Part shown: piece after piece, positions 12,118-22,178 of the stretch
Numbering within the stretch: the first letter of the stretch is position 1
Layout of the letters: every line of letters begins with the position of its first letter
Origin: Vanessa cardui
Taxonomy: Eukaryota; Arthropoda; Insecta; Lepidoptera; Nymphalidae
Reading direction: 5' to 3'
Length of the DNA: 64,000 bases
NCBI RefSeq assembly: GCF_905220365.1
Contig: NC_061126.1
Span: forward strand, 3,100,001 to 3,164,000
Translations under genes and position numbers: made by a program
Notes under the pieces: model-generated
Databases searched by the model: none
Told to the model about the DNA's origin: nothing
Seen by the model: the letters and a program-made list of their open reading frames with translations, nothing else

Positions 12118-15100
12118 TTTAGTTGATATTCGTCCGGGTACTAAAGCATTCCGGTTGCAGGTACGGCAACATGGAGACGCGCACGGTGGTGCTGCACCGC
12201 GCGCGGCGCGGCTTTGGATTCGTGCTGCGCGGCGCCAAGGCGTCGTCGCCGCTCATGGAGCTGCGGCCGTCCGAGCGCTGCCCCGCGCTGCAGTACCTCG
12301 ACGACGTGGACGCGGGCGGCGTGGCGGACCGCGCCGGCCTGCGCAAGGGCGACTTCCTCGTCGCGGTCGGTCCCGCACACACGCGCACGCACGCACACAT
12401 GCAAACACACGACACGTCATTACAAATACTCGTTACACGATCGATCCGTTAATCACATGACGTTTTTCCTATACGATGCTTTTATTTCTTAAATTCAAAG
12501 GTTCGAACATCGAACATTTCAATTTCACGTGTAAAATATACGAAAATATATGATACTGTTTTACTATTGAGATGGTGAGATGGAATAAAATCGACATTAA
12601 CACTGTCAATGCAATCACTCTTCTCTGTTTGTTTGTTTATTAAAATTAACGTTCGGATATTACGTTGAAATTGTTAGTAAACATACATGGAAACCTTTCA
12701 ATTTGTGATTCACTACTACTGTGTAACTATTAATCACTTTTAATCACTACTTTTAGTAACACTTTTTTTTATTTTATATATATATATACATATATATATT
12801 TATGGTATAGGTTGGCGGACGAGCATATGGGCCACCTGATGGTAAGGGGTCACCATCACCCATAGACAATGACGCTGTAAGATATATTAGCTACTCCTTA
12901 CATCGTCAATGTGCCACCAACCTTGGGAACTAAGATATTATGTCCCTTGTGCCTGTTGTTACACTGGCTCACTCACCCTTCAAACCGGAACACAACAATA
13001 CTGAGTACTGTTGTTTGGCGGTAGAATAACTGATGAGTGGGTGGTACCTACCCAGACGGGCTTGCACAAAGCCCTACCACCAAGGATGTATTGTATGATA
13101 AAAACCGAATTGCTAACACATATAAGTTAAATTCAAATAGAAAGTCTTGAAGTAGTCTTATAAAACCGTGTGTGCTCCCCCAGATCAACGGCGAGGACGT
13201 ATCGGCGGCGTCGCACGAGCACGTAGTGGAGCTCATCCGCGGCTCCGGCGCGCTCGTCTCCATGACCGTCGTGTCGCTCGCGCACGGTAACCCCGGCTTT
13301 ATTTTCCCCCATTCAATTGTGAGGATTGCTACTTATTCCATGTTAATCGAAATATTTTAATACCACTTTGTACCCAGCAGTAAGCAATGAAATCAACATG
13401 TGCACGGTACCCACGAGTAAATCACAAAATCAACTGTCGAGTTCCGGACGGCCGTATGCCGCAACCTTACCTCGGAAAGCGGCGGGTGGTATGTTATTTT
13501 TTATTTTACTAGAGCTTAACACATTTTCGAAAATCGTAAAGAAACAGATTAATTAGATAAACAGCCACTAATGTAGCTTAAGGAGACAGATATAACCCTT
13601 ACCCCCCCCCCCGCAGGCCGCAGCCCCGCGCCCGCGCCGCCGCGCCGCGACCCGCGCACCACGCTCAGCGTGGGCCGCGCGCGCGCCAAGTCCATGGTCG
13701 CCGGCCTCGGTGAGTGCCGCGCCCTCGGCCTGGCCCAAAGTAAAAGTAAAAAAAAAGTAAAGTAACAGCCTGTAAATTCCCACTGCTGGGCTAAAGGCCT
13801 CCTCTCCCTTTGAGGAGAAGGTTTGGAACATATTCCACCACGCTGTTCCAATGCGGGTTGGTGGAATACACATGTGGCAGAATTTCTATGAAATTTGTCA
13901 CATGCAGGTTTCCTCACGATGTTTTCCTTCACCGCTGAGCACGAGATGAATTATAAAGACAAATTAAGCACATGAATCAGCGGTGCTCGCCTGGGTTTGA
14001 ACCCGCAATCATCGGTTAAGATGCACGCGTTCTAACCACTGGGCCATCTCAGCTGGCCCAAAGTACCTATTAGATATCTGGGCTGCCTATAGCTATGGAG
14101 AACTATCAATGTTGAAATCTTTCTTAAAATATAAATCTCGAGGTCTATGAGCCTGTACTTTTTATATAGGTAGTAAATCGGTTTTACGTTTTAATAATGT
14201 ATATCTAGTTAATTGAGATAATTGGTATCTTATAATTAGAAAATGGCGGTGAAAAGGAAGAGAGTTGCGAGCCTTTAAGCGTTGCCGGCAAGTCGTCGTC
14301 TGCTGAATCTGTTCAGTTACATGGGGGCAGCAATAGTGAGTATTTACATTATAGTTTTTGTTGCGACTGTAAATACATTACATTAAATTATACAAAAGTA
14401 TTTTATATTTATATTTGCGATTCAACGGGGAAATGCTGCTAGCATTCTTGCCACCAACGCGGTCAAGATTTATACAGTAACTAGTTTTAGTTCATATTTG
14501 TATATATATTTAAGCATTTAATGTTGTTAATTCTTATGTTATTAAATATTACTTTTAGTAAGTTAAAGTAGATAAATATTATTCTATACTAAAGAATTAA
14601 CAACATTAAATGCTTAAATATATATATACAAATATGAACTAAAACTAGTTACTGTATAAATCTTGACCGAGTGGAATGGTGGCAAGAATGCTAGCAGCAT
14701 TTCCCCGTTGAATCGCAATTCCGATCCTCTGGGCAAAAAACGAACCAGCCCTCCTGTCACCAGTGGAGGCAATGAGGCGAGGTGTTATACTTTTGATGAA
14801 GCTTTTTGCACCACTACTCCAAGGGCCAAGAATATATTCTATACTTAAAAAGAAGTTTAGTTGATAACATTTCACTTTAACAACGAGATCAAAATGAGCA
14901 AGACGTGAGTATTAACGCGCGCGCCCCGCCCTTAGCGAGCGCGGCGTCCGGCACGCCGCCCGCGCCGCGCACGGCGTCCATCCGCGCGCGGCCGGCGTCG
15001 GGCCGCATCACGGCCGCCGAGCTGGAGGAACTGTTCCAGCGCCAGGCCGGCGCCGACAACGCGTGAGTACTCCCCTGCACCGAATGATTCCCACAGTATT

Positions 15101-18100
15101 GTTCGATAAGTTAACGAACAAAAAACGAGCAAATCTACTTAATAAATTTTACCGGGATATATGTCAAGATAATAATATATAATAAATAAATAATAATAAA
15201 TAAATATGAGACAACATCACATACATTACTCTGATCCCAATGTAAGTAGCTGAAGCACTTGTGTTATGGAAATCAGAAGTAACGACGGTACCACAAATAT
15301 CCAGACCCAAGACAACATAGAAAACTAATTGTAATCTACATCGACCGGGACTCGAACCCGGGACCTCAGAGTAGCGTACCCATGAAAACCGGTGTACACA
15401 CCACTCGACCATGGAGGTCGCCAAATAATAAATAATACAGACCTTAGAAACAACAGTAACTAAACCTGGCACGAATCACAGGATGCCTTAGAAATTATGA
15501 ACAGGATGCCTTAGAGTTAATGAACCGACGCGAATAACCGACGGCACTTCTACGTGTATTGATAATGTGTTCTGTGACTGTGAAATATATGAAGTATCAA
15601 TTATAAATAATTTAACTTCTGATCATTGTGGTCAGAAGTTTTCATTAAAACACAAAGAAATAAATCATTTAAAAAAAATAACATACAGGCCAATAACGGC
15701 TAACAAATTACATTGTTTTAAAGATATTGTGGCTTATAAATTGTCTAATCTAGATCTTACGACACAGGATCCAAATGAGCTTTATAATTCATTTTTTGAA
15801 GTAATACTAAAAGAATTTAACAATATATTTAAAATGAAATCATGTTATAGTAACACAAAATTAAAGTTTAGTGACTGGGCTACTGTTGGTATTTATAAAA
15901 GTAGAAATAAATTATACGACTTATATGATATGAGGCGGTGGAATCGAAGCGTAGCCTTTTTAGAATACGTCATTAAATATTCCAAAATTTTTAAAACAGT
16001 ATGCATTTCTGCTAAGTCCTTATATTTAAAGAAAAAAATCCTGAATTCTGATAATAGAATTAAAGCCACATGGGATGTTATTAGTAGTGTTAGTGGAAAA
16101 CCCAAAAAGGAAATGATACCAATAGAATTGAACACAGGTAGTAGATACACGAGTTCTGAATTAGAGGTTGCTAATTTATTTGAATCATTTTTTGATAAAG
16201 TACCCCATAAAATAACATTTCATTTAAAATCATCTACATCAAATGCAGCTAGGTTATTAAATAATAGTGTTTCTAAATGCGTTATTGATTTTTCATTTGA
16301 AACGGTTACTGCAATAGATGTCATAAAAGTATTTAAAACTATAAATATTAAAAAAACTAACGACATATGGGGCATTTCGGTAAAATTTTTTAATAACATC
16401 ATATACGATATTGCTCCGTATATAGCAGTAATTTTTAACAAGAGTTTGGACACGGGTTCATTTCCTAACTTGTTAAAATGTAGTAAAGTTTTACCACTTT
16501 TTAAAACTGGAAACAGAAGCGATCCCGGTAATTACAGGCCTATTTCAATACTCCCATCCTTAAGTAAAATTTTCGAAAAAATTTTTTAAATCAACTTCTC
16601 GCCCATTTCGGTACAAATGCTATTTTTCATGGTGAGCAATTCGGTTTTAGAAGAGGTCGCTCGACAACTGATGCGGGAATTGCGCTTCTCAAACATATTT
16701 ACGATGCTTGGGAGAAATCAAAGAACGCTATTGGAGTATTCTGTGATTTATCTAAAGCATTCGATTGTGTAGAACACGAAACGCTTCTTTATAAGCTCAA
16801 ATATTACGGTGTTAAAGGTAAAGCTCTTGATCTCATCGCTTCATATTTAAGTCAAAGAATCCAGCAAGTTTTCATAAATGGAATAAAGTCTTCTGGATCT
16901 ACGTTAAAAATGGGAGTTCCACAAGGTTCAATTTTGGGTCCCTTTCTATTCCTAGTATATATAAATGATCTTCCTTTCTATGTTAAGGGTATTTGTGATA
17001 TAGTGTTGTTTGCTGACGATACTTCGCTGATTTTTAAGGTTGACAGGAAAAAAAATGACTATGACGATGTGAACGGTGCATTATCACAGATACACAATTG
17101 GTTTACAGTAAATAATTTAGTTTTGAATGCTCAAAAAACAAAATGTGTAGTTTTTACCCTACCTAATGTTAGCAAGCAAAATTATAATATATCTTTAAAT
17201 GGTGACCGTCTTGAAGTAGCTGATACTACGGTGTTTTTATGAATAGAATCGGATTCCAGACTTCAGTGGACCTCTCATTTATCATCCCTAACAGGAAGAC
17301 TTAGCTCCGCAACATACGCGGTTAGAAAAGTTAGACAACTAACTGATATTGATACCGCTCGTTTAGTTTATTTTGGTTATTTTCACAGTATTATGTCATA
17401 TGACATATTACTTTGGGGTAACGCTGCAGATATTGAATCTGTCTTTATTTTACAAAAGAGAGCAATTCGGTTTATTTATAATCTTGGAGCTAGAGACTCT
17501 CTTCGGGATGTTTTTAACAGAGTAGGAATACTTACTGTTGCGTCGCAATATATTTACAACAATATTATGTATATTCACAGTAACATTGATCACTTTGATA
17601 AAATCAGTGATAATCATTGTATATACACTAGAAGTAAGGATAAACTTATAACGCCAAGTTTCCGACTCCGCAAAGTCAATAGATCCTTCTTGGGGCAAGG
17701 TATCCGTTTCTATAATAAAATTCCGCAGAAATTTTTAACTTTGCCGTTTAGTAAATTCAAATCGTTTGTTAAAAATACATTGGTAGAAAAAGCATACTAT
17801 TCGATACAAGATTTTGTAGATGATAAAAAAGCGTGGAGTTAATACTTGTTGACTTCCAAGCAGGATACATTAATTGAAATAATTGTATTTAATTAACATG
17901 ACGTTGTATTTTTTAAATGTTAAAAAAGAGTAACTACTGAGTTTCTTGCCGGTTCTTCTCGGTAGAATCTACTTTCCGAACTGGTGGTAGCTTCACTTAA
18001 TTGTAAAATGACGATTCAAAAGTGCTTATAAAAGCCTACTTGAATAAAGTTTATTTTGATTTTGATTTTGATAGGACTTATACAGAGTCTTCGATTGCGT

Positions 18101-21100
18101 TCTAAATGAAACCCTAGACAGCAAATTACTATTCCAATAATATAATTTAAAGAGTCGAAAACCAAACAAACCATAGATACAAAAAGTAATTATAATTTTA
18201 TTAACTAAAAATAACCAAACCACAAAAGGCAACTATCAAATCCGAGTAACGTTTCCCGCGCCGTCGTCCACAGCAGCAGCAACAGCGCCATGATGACGCG
18301 CTCGGCCTTCCAGGGCGGCTCGGGCTCGCCGCCCGCCTCGCCCGCGCGCTCGCGCGTGTACGCCTCCGTCGCCGAGATGAAGCGCAACAAGGGCAAGGTA
18401 CATCTACCATTGTATTCAGTCGACTAATACGACCTCGACAGTTCCAGAACAAATCCTCTGAAACTTAAGAAGGACTATATCTGTTTTTTTAAATAAGGCA
18501 ATTGTTTTTAAGTTTGACTTTTTGGGAAACCAGGTAAATCAAACGACTTAAAACCCCCAATTACTTGAGTTGCACTGCATTCTTTTTCAATTTTCATCTT
18601 TTTGTCTTAGTTGTGTAGGTCCCATAAGAGTCTTCTTGACTATTTTGTGAATAGTGCGACCCCTTTTGTAATCGCATATTACATTACTGTGTTCATAGAA
18701 ATAATCCTGTAATTTTGGAAAAATCCTATACCGCACGTAATTCTACATTTCACGTTTGGATGAATATTTCGCTAGATACTTTGTGTAATGTATTTTAGCA
18801 AATATAAAGTGTACCTCAGGAGAGTAAAGACTCAAGCGACACGACGCGTGATTCCAGGTGTGGAGCAAGACCGCGTCCCTGCGCCGCGACTTCCACTCCA
18901 CGCCGGACCTGGCGGCCGAACTCACGGCGCACCCGCCGCGCACGCGCTCTAGCGAGGACGTGCACGGTACACGGCTACTTCGACGCACTCATTATAACGA
19001 ACTTATATAACTCCACTTGACATTTTCTCTACTGAATAGTGTTCTAATATACTAATGTATAGTAGGACACAAATTAGATGTAGCATCGGAAAATGCAATG
19101 GAATGAAATTAAAACCGATTACTGCCGATTTACACAACCAATAGAAATAGCTCCCTAACGCGCCATTCGACGCTATTCGTCGCTATAGATTCACGCGTCA
19201 GAGAAAGCAAGTGCATGTAAATCGACGTGTCAAATTGACGAATATATTAGGTCATGTGATATTACAAGTTATTACGTTTGTGCAAAGATCATATTCGTAT
19301 GAGAAATAAATATTGATAATTTGGTATAGCGTACTCAATTCGGATGTGATCGGTTTTACGAATTTTGCCGATGCGACTTCTAAGTTGTGTCGTACTATAT
19401 CTGTGTCAGTATCAATGATCATTTGAGATGTCGTTGGTCCAGAGGCAAATACAGGAGACCAACAAACATATGATGGCATGACTGTGAATACTAATGAGCT
19501 ATCACCGTGCGCAGGCCCGGCGCGCGGGCCGCCGCCGGCCGAGGCGCCGCCGCCGCCGCCCGGCGCGCCAGCCTCGTCGTTCCGCCCCGCCGCGCCCGCC
19601 AAGCTGTACGCGTCGCCGCGCGACCTGGCCGCCGTCGCCTACCGCCCCGCCGCAGACCAGACCGTACGTACCCGTTTTTTTCACTATTTTATCGGTTCAA
19701 CAATAAACAACAACAGCTTGTAAATGTCCCACCGCTGAGCTAAGGTCTCCTCTCCCTTTGAGGGGAAGGTTTAGAACATATTCCATAGATAAAATATAGG
19801 GGCGAGATAATCGAGCATGTGTGATATCCCTGAGACTCGATGACAATGGACTATCCGTAAGACGGTGGTGGGTGGTGCGTCTGTACGAGTGGTGTGCGCA
19901 GGTGCGGGGCGCGAGTGCGAGCGCGCCGCGGCAGTGGGCGGGCCGCGCGCGCGCCGCGTCGGCCGACGACGCCGCGCACCAGTACGCGCAGCCCATCAAC
20001 CTGCACAAGGGGTTCACGAGACAGGTCGGTGAACTCGTGAGCTTTAATTCAACAATTTACACCAAGTAAAAAAAAAATATGTTTAAATAGGGAACTTAAT
20101 TAACGCATTACAATGGTGTTCAAAAAAATTATACGTTGCAAGAGCAAATATTATAAAAAATATAAATAAAAATTGTTTATTTCTGTAACTTATACCTAGA
20201 TACAATATTATATTTACAACATGTGTTAGATGACGAATGAAAGTACTATTGACCCAGGAAACTCAAATTTTATTTGGAACATTGCTTTACATATTGTAAC
20301 AAAAAGAAAACATCTATAGCGCGATTTAATATCCTACTAATGCCATCTATTAATGACAACTAATAAAATAAGTTAATAAATATAAACATGAACAACATGA
20401 AGAATATTGTGCTTCAATATACTTAATAAAACTAACGAGAGCTTCGGTTGTTTCCCCGCAGAGCTCTACGCCCGCGCCGCCCATCCCGGAGCCCGACTAC
20501 AGCATGTCGGAGTCCGACGACGAAACGCCCAAGCGCGCCGGCGAGCCGCCCGGGGAGACCAGCGCCAACAGCAACACCAGGTATGTGCAGACACGGATAT
20601 TTTCCTTTTGGCAGCCATAAACAAACAGCGTGACATACAGCCTTTTTCAGAGTAGGTAGGAAAATACAGATAACCATACAATTTTGAAATTCTGGAATTG
20701 AGCGAAATTTTTTAAGTTGTTTATGTAGATCCAAGTTACATACTGACTTTATTAACATTAATATTTCTTTACTTCATAATACCTGTTGCTGCCGAGTTTC
20801 GCCTAAATCACCTAAAAATAATACTTTTGATTAAAGTGTATTGGACATATTAATTTAAAAATATATTATCTGGGCCAGCACAATTTGTACCCTTGTAAAG
20901 TTTATCGATTATTTACCAAATGAGATATTAGATTTTTTTTAATTTTTTCGATTTTTTTTAATAACATTCTAGTCCTCTCTAACTTGAAGTTCCGATTTCA
21001 GGGCTCAAATATACACAACCATTTACGAATAGAAAGGAAGAATTCCATAGAATTAGTCTATTTGTAAAGATTGCATTTTCTTTCCAAGGTATAGTTTACA

Positions 21101-22178
21101 TTTGATATTGCAAATTAAAGAAGCTTCGTCCACGTAATTGGGAAAATGTTGTGTCGTGAAATAATATCAATCATTACTCACTTCTCACTACCTGTTCATG
21201 TTTTTCGACCCACTGTTATATTTCTTTTACCATCGAACAAAGAAAAGCTTTGCAGTCGTGAAGTACATGCATTGGATTTTCTAACACTAGGCCATACAGT
21301 TTTGCTATGCTCCGTCGTTAAAATCCTTTTAATTAACAAGGACTAGGTACATAGTTTCTGTTGTCCTGTGTACAACTTGCCTTATATTAGTAAGTATATA
21401 TGAGATAAGCAATAATATATCCGTGTGCATTCATTTGATCATAAAACTAATCTTCATAAAAAATTTGAAGACAAAAACTATTCCACAGTGAGGTGCATTT
21501 TATTTTTATTTTTACCCACCCATGCACATTTGTAATCCAAACATTCGCTCCATCGATCCGGTTGTTTCGCGAAGCTTTTCTTTACTTGAACGGCATAACG
21601 ACCGATGCGCTCCCCGTCGCAGCGGCAGCAGCTCCGGCTCCGGCTCGATGCAGCACTCGTTCTCCGTCGACGAGATCCAGAAGATCCGCACGCGACTCAA
21701 GTCGTCCAAGTCGTGCGGCGACGAGCTGGCGGGCGAGCGCGACGACGGCGACAACTCGTCGTCCGGCGTGTCGTCCGACCAGGAGGCACAGGCGCGGCCG
21801 CGGCGCGACAAGGTCTCCTTCTGCAGCTCCGTCACCGTCAAGTCGTCCAACGACGTCATCAGCACCGAGCCCGTGCACAGCTCCAGCGAGAGCCTGGCGC
21901 CCGCCGCCATGGCGCGCCACAACTCGCTGACGCGCCGCCGCGCCGCCGCCGCCGTCATGCGCGCCGGCGCCGCGCGCGGCCGCTCCGCCGCCGAGCGCCT
22001 GGGCGTCGACCCCGAGCGCGCGCCCGGCCGCCGCCGCGCCGCCGTGTCGCTGGCCGAGCTGCCGCCGCCGCCCGAGGAGCCGGCCGGCGAGCCGCCCGGC
22101 GCGCCGCCCGTGCTGGCGCCGCCGCCGCAGTTCAGCGACCGCGTGCGCGTGGTGGCGGCGCTGCCCAAGCTGCACTAG
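2796..22178 (+). CDS. Shank: Shank/Prosap postsynaptic scaffold, 3' part, 21 exons in window
   Basis: Multidomain scaffold that links receptor complexes, Homer and the actin cytoskeleton at excitatory synapses. Exons, all phase-consistent with GT-AG introns: 2796-2921, 3450-3630, 5539-5858, 6082-6276, 6543-6609, 7395-7646, 8079-8252, 8833-8954, 9693-9793, 12161-12365, 13184-13286, 13381-13488, 13617-13709, 14240-14335, 14936-15062, 18274-18397, 18858-18966, 19515-19663, 19902-20024, 20462-20580, 21623-22178. They join to 3450 nt (1149 residues plus stop). Domain order is the C-terminal part of SPN, ankyrin repeats, SH3, PDZ and a Pro/Ala/Ser-rich tail, as in known Shanks. The 5' end is off-window. 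Donors at 12366 and 20025 (GTCGGT) are weak, so those junctions are less certain. A SAM domain, usual at the Shank C-terminus, is not visible. Confidence 0.93.
4491..4793 (-). mobile_element. tRNA-derived SINE, copy A (family 1)
   Basis: On the minus strand the element starts with a tRNA-like head containing GGCCCAGTGGTTAGAACGCG (A box) and GGGTTCAAACCC (B box). A roughly 200-nt body ends ACAGGCTGTTGTTGTAGTTG. Target duplication is visible: CTACTACCAT at 4481-4490 and CTACTACCTT at 4794-4803. It lies in the Shank intron 3631-5538 and is full length. Internal open frames are accidental translations of the repeat. Confidence 0.88.
5539..6609 (+). CDS. Shank: Shank exons 3-5: ankyrin repeats
   Basis: Three exons (5539-5858, 6082-6276, 6543-6609) encode successive ankyrin repeats. 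Visible signatures are GALLDYRTKDGSTAMHRAV, LLELGASPNYKDGKGLTPL, NASGNTPLHVCAV and a final helix VAVIAGNLELAEVI. The repeats form a protein-interaction solenoid in Shank. Phase is carried cleanly from D-T-G/E at 3630|5539 to E-E-V/V at 6609|7395. Conservation with known Shank sequence is very high, and no disruption is seen. Confidence 0.94.
7395..8954 (+). CDS. Shank: Shank exons 6-8: basic linker and SH3 domain
   Basis: Exon 7395-7646 begins with the Shank hallmark PFRGPPRYNPRRR and continues as a Ser-rich, very GC-rich linker. Exons 8079-8252 and 8833-8954 together encode an SH3 fold. In order they give PGHLRLNQGDIIE (RT-loop side), TDEGLLEGTVRGS and GLFPAHCVQEV (the ALYDY-distal strand with the conserved Pro). 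As in other Shanks the SH3 is compact and diverged. The donor of the last exon (8955) is only about 20 bp from a SINE insertion. Confidence 0.9.
7647..8078. other. Shank intron 6, nothing further recognised
   Basis: Intron between exons at 7646 and 8079. Its flanks are GC-rich continuations of the exon composition, and the interior is AT-rich. No mobile element or RNA gene is recognised. The long opposite-strand frames here follow from GC-rich composition. Confidence 0.5.
8975..9288 (-). mobile_element. tRNA-derived SINE, copy B with long (CAA)n tail
   Basis: Full-length copy of SINE family 1 in reverse orientation. Its 3' tail appears on the plus strand as about 16 CAA units (roughly 8972-9019). 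Target duplication: ACATAGCTTTACA at 8962-8974 and ACATGGCTTTACA at 9289-9301. The insertion is some 20 bp inside the intron after the Shank SH3 exon (8833-8954). One internal deletion near 9085 shortens the body relative to copy A. Confidence 0.87.
9693..13286 (+). CDS. Shank: Shank exons 9-11: PDZ domain
   Basis: Exon 9693-9793 is a short linker ending IKKT. Exon 12161-12365 gives the PDZ beta strands with the carboxylate-binding loop in GFGFVLRGAK and the GLRKGDFLVA turn. Exon 13184-13286 supplies INGEDV and the alpha-B helix SHEHVVELI, whose first His is the class I ligand determinant. Shank PDZ domains bind GKAP/SAPAP C-termini. The intron between exons 9 and 10 carries an entire mariner element. 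The donor after exon 10 reads GTCGGT, chosen because it joins directly to ATC-AAC-GGC and completes the domain. Confidence 0.9.
10276..11551 (-). mobile_element. mariner-family DNA transposon, near complete
   Basis: A 1276-bp element bounded by inverted repeats starting GGTTGGGGAAAAAGT at 10276 and ending with its complement at 11551. It is flanked on both sides by TA (10274-10275, 11552-11553), the Tc1/mariner target. About 24 of the first 32 terminal bases pair between ends. The size is typical for mariner. The single long reading frame on the minus strand is the transposase. The element sits in the Shank intron between 9794 and 12160, antisense to the gene. Confidence 0.93.
10335..11372 (-). 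CDS. mariner transposase, C-terminus frameshifted
   Basis: A 345-residue transposase that would bind the terminal repeats and cut and paste the element at TA. Residues 1-120 form paired helix-turn-helix regions (WFKRFQAGNF, SGRP, then KTVLTHLNKAGY and WVPHELTE). The catalytic core has TGDEKWI, HHDNARPH and YSPDLAPSDFH, i.e. D,D34D with exactly 34 residues between the last two Asp, the mariner signature. After KPQNF the frame looks shifted by one base in a T run: the neighbouring frame reads FYSNGIM, a typical mariner ending, but also meets an early stop. Catalytic residues are intact, but activity is doubtful because the last 30 residues are changed. Confidence 0.9.
   Translation of the reverse strand: MSESKEEIRYILKVYYKKGKNATQAAKKIDVYGPNAVSVRVAQVWFKRFQAGNFDIHDASRSGRPVTDEIDAIFEKVEQDRHISSYDVAEELAIDHKTVLTHLNKAGYTKKLNIWVPHELTERNLINRVLICDSLLRRNETEPFLKKLITGDEKWITYDKNVRKRSWSKAGQASQTVAKPGLTRNKVMLCVWWDWKGIIHYELLPPGSTIDSELYCEQLMRLKQETERKRPELINRRGVVFHHDNARPHTSLATQQKLREFGWEVLMHPPYSPDLAPSDFHLFRSLQNSLGSVRLTSREDCQNRLLQIFDQKPQNFLQQWDHVTTNKMAKSYVTKWHLHTLVKCK
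12075..12112. repeat. (TA)n microsatellite
   Basis: An uninterrupted run of about 18-19 TA units just upstream of the PDZ exon acceptor at 12160. It is a simple sequence repeat and likely length-polymorphic. No function is inferred. Confidence 0.95.
12812..13085 (-). mobile_element. Dispersed lepidopteran repeat, probable RTE-type LINE 3' end
   Basis: The block begins GGTTGGCGGACGAGCATATG and runs through GGCCACCTGATGGTAAG, CTTGTGCCTGTTGTTACACT and GTGGGTGGTACCTACCCAGA to GCCCTACCACCAAGG. I recognise it as a very abundant lepidopteran repeat, read here in reverse. No open frame remains. It lies in the intron between the two PDZ exons (12365 and 13184). The clade assignment (RTE) is from memory. 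Confidence 0.65.
13381..22178 (+). CDS. Shank: Shank exons 12-21: proline/alanine/serine-rich tail
   Basis: Ten small exons follow the PDZ domain. Conserved islands include TTLSVGRARAKSMVAGL, ITAAELEELFQRQ, SRVYASVAEMKR, LRRDFHSTPDLAAEL, YAQPINLHKGF and, in the last exon, MQHSFSVDEIQKIRTRL. The last exon (21623-22178) is extremely GC-rich and ends APPPQFSDRVRVVAALPKLH then TAG. PPPQF fits the PPxxF consensus for Homer EVH1 ligands. No SAM domain is encoded before the stop, and none is recognisable on the plus strand between 22179 and 24807. Intron 14-15 contains a fold-back and intron 15-16 a LINE. Confidence 0.88.
13743..14052 (-). mobile_element. tRNA-derived SINE, copy C (full length, clear TSD)
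   Basis: Full-length copy of SINE family 1 in reverse orientation, with a degenerate (AGTAA)n-type tail. A perfect 13-bp target duplication, CTGGCCCAAAGTA, occurs at 13730-13742 and 14053-14065, implying a comparatively recent insertion. It starts only about 30 bp downstream of the donor of the Shank exon 13617-13709. Confidence 0.9.
14417..14716. repeat. Long inverted repeat (fold-back), arms about 120 bp
   Basis: Arm 14417-14535 and the reverse complement of arm 14592-14716 are nearly identical, from GCGATTCAACGGGGAAATGC through GTTGTTAATTCTT. They differ mainly by a small indel near 14452-14458/14675-14680, and the loop is about 55 nt. The fold-back lies inside a Shank intron (14336-14935), so the pre-mRNA would form a long hairpin. 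The outer part of each arm overlaps the coding end of a retroelement-like open frame (14645-14875, minus). It may have arisen by tail-to-tail duplication of a retroelement end; this is inference. Confidence 0.92.
14645..14875 (-). pseudogene. C-terminal fragment of a retroelement-associated ORF
   Basis: A 76-residue minus-strand frame contains SGAKSFIKSITPRLIASTGD, then AGSFFAQRIGIAIQRGNAAS and a stop. The AIQRGNAAS-type ending resembles C-termini of retroelement-encoded proteins common in invertebrate genomes, recognised from memory. Nothing upstream in this frame extends it into a full protein, so it is a truncated remnant. It ends inside one arm of the 14417-14716 fold-back. Confidence 0.45.
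15164..15430 (-). mobile_element. Second tRNA-derived SINE family, one copy
   Basis: Read on the minus strand, the element begins with a tRNA-like head: CCTCCATGGTCGAGTGGTGTG (A box region) and then GGTTCGAGTCCCGG (B box). A roughly 200-nt unrelated body and an AATAAATAAAT-type tail follow. It differs from SINE family 1. It is not a functional tRNA gene, because no cloverleaf arms can be completed around the boxes. It sits at the 5' side of the Shank intron carrying the LINE. Confidence 0.75.
15516..18071 (+). mobile_element. 5'-truncated Jockey/CR1-like LINE
   Basis: The element starts inside the endonuclease domain (about 15516; RITDGTSTCIDN and SDHCGQ are its last motifs). It continues through the reverse transcriptase and a C-terminal region to TAA near 17842. 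A 3' UTR follows with CTTGCCGGTTCTTCTCGG and a TTTTGATTTTGATTTTGAT tail ending near 18071. Fragments of this same 3' tail occur at 2525-2745 and 31334-31490. It lies sense to Shank in the intron 15063-18273. Clade placement rests on the RT motifs and tail and is not certain. Confidence 0.88.
15567..17842 (+). pseudogene. LINE reverse transcriptase, disabled
   Basis: Three collinear pieces encode one former ORF2. 15567-16589 carries the pre-RT region and the start of RT, ending NYRPISILPSLSK. The frame then shifts at an A/T homopolymer near 16580. The next part contains FGFRRGRSTTDA, VFCDLSKAFD, MGVPQGSILGP and the catalytic FADDTSL. An in-frame TGA at 17240-17242 interrupts it, and 17393-17842 is the C-terminal end. 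The catalytic motifs survive, but the endonuclease is missing and there are at least two disabling lesions, so this copy cannot be autonomous. Confidence 0.88.
19706..19787 (-). mobile_element. SINE family 1, truncated copy D
   Basis: Only the 3' portion of the family 1 SINE is present: AACAACAACAGCTTGTAAAT through AAGGTTTAGAACATATTCCA on the plus strand, i.e. reverse orientation. It is diverged and lacks the tRNA-like head. It lies in the short Shank intron 19664-19901. Confidence 0.8.
20581..21622. other. Last Shank intron, no element recognised
   Basis: About 1 kb of AT-rich intron between the exons ending at 20580 and beginning at 21623. No transposon remnant, RNA gene or extra exon could be supported. 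Confidence 0.5.

Noticed and set aside
15164..15472. 102-codon minus-strand ORF
   Set aside because: Translation of the second SINE family; no protein similarity.
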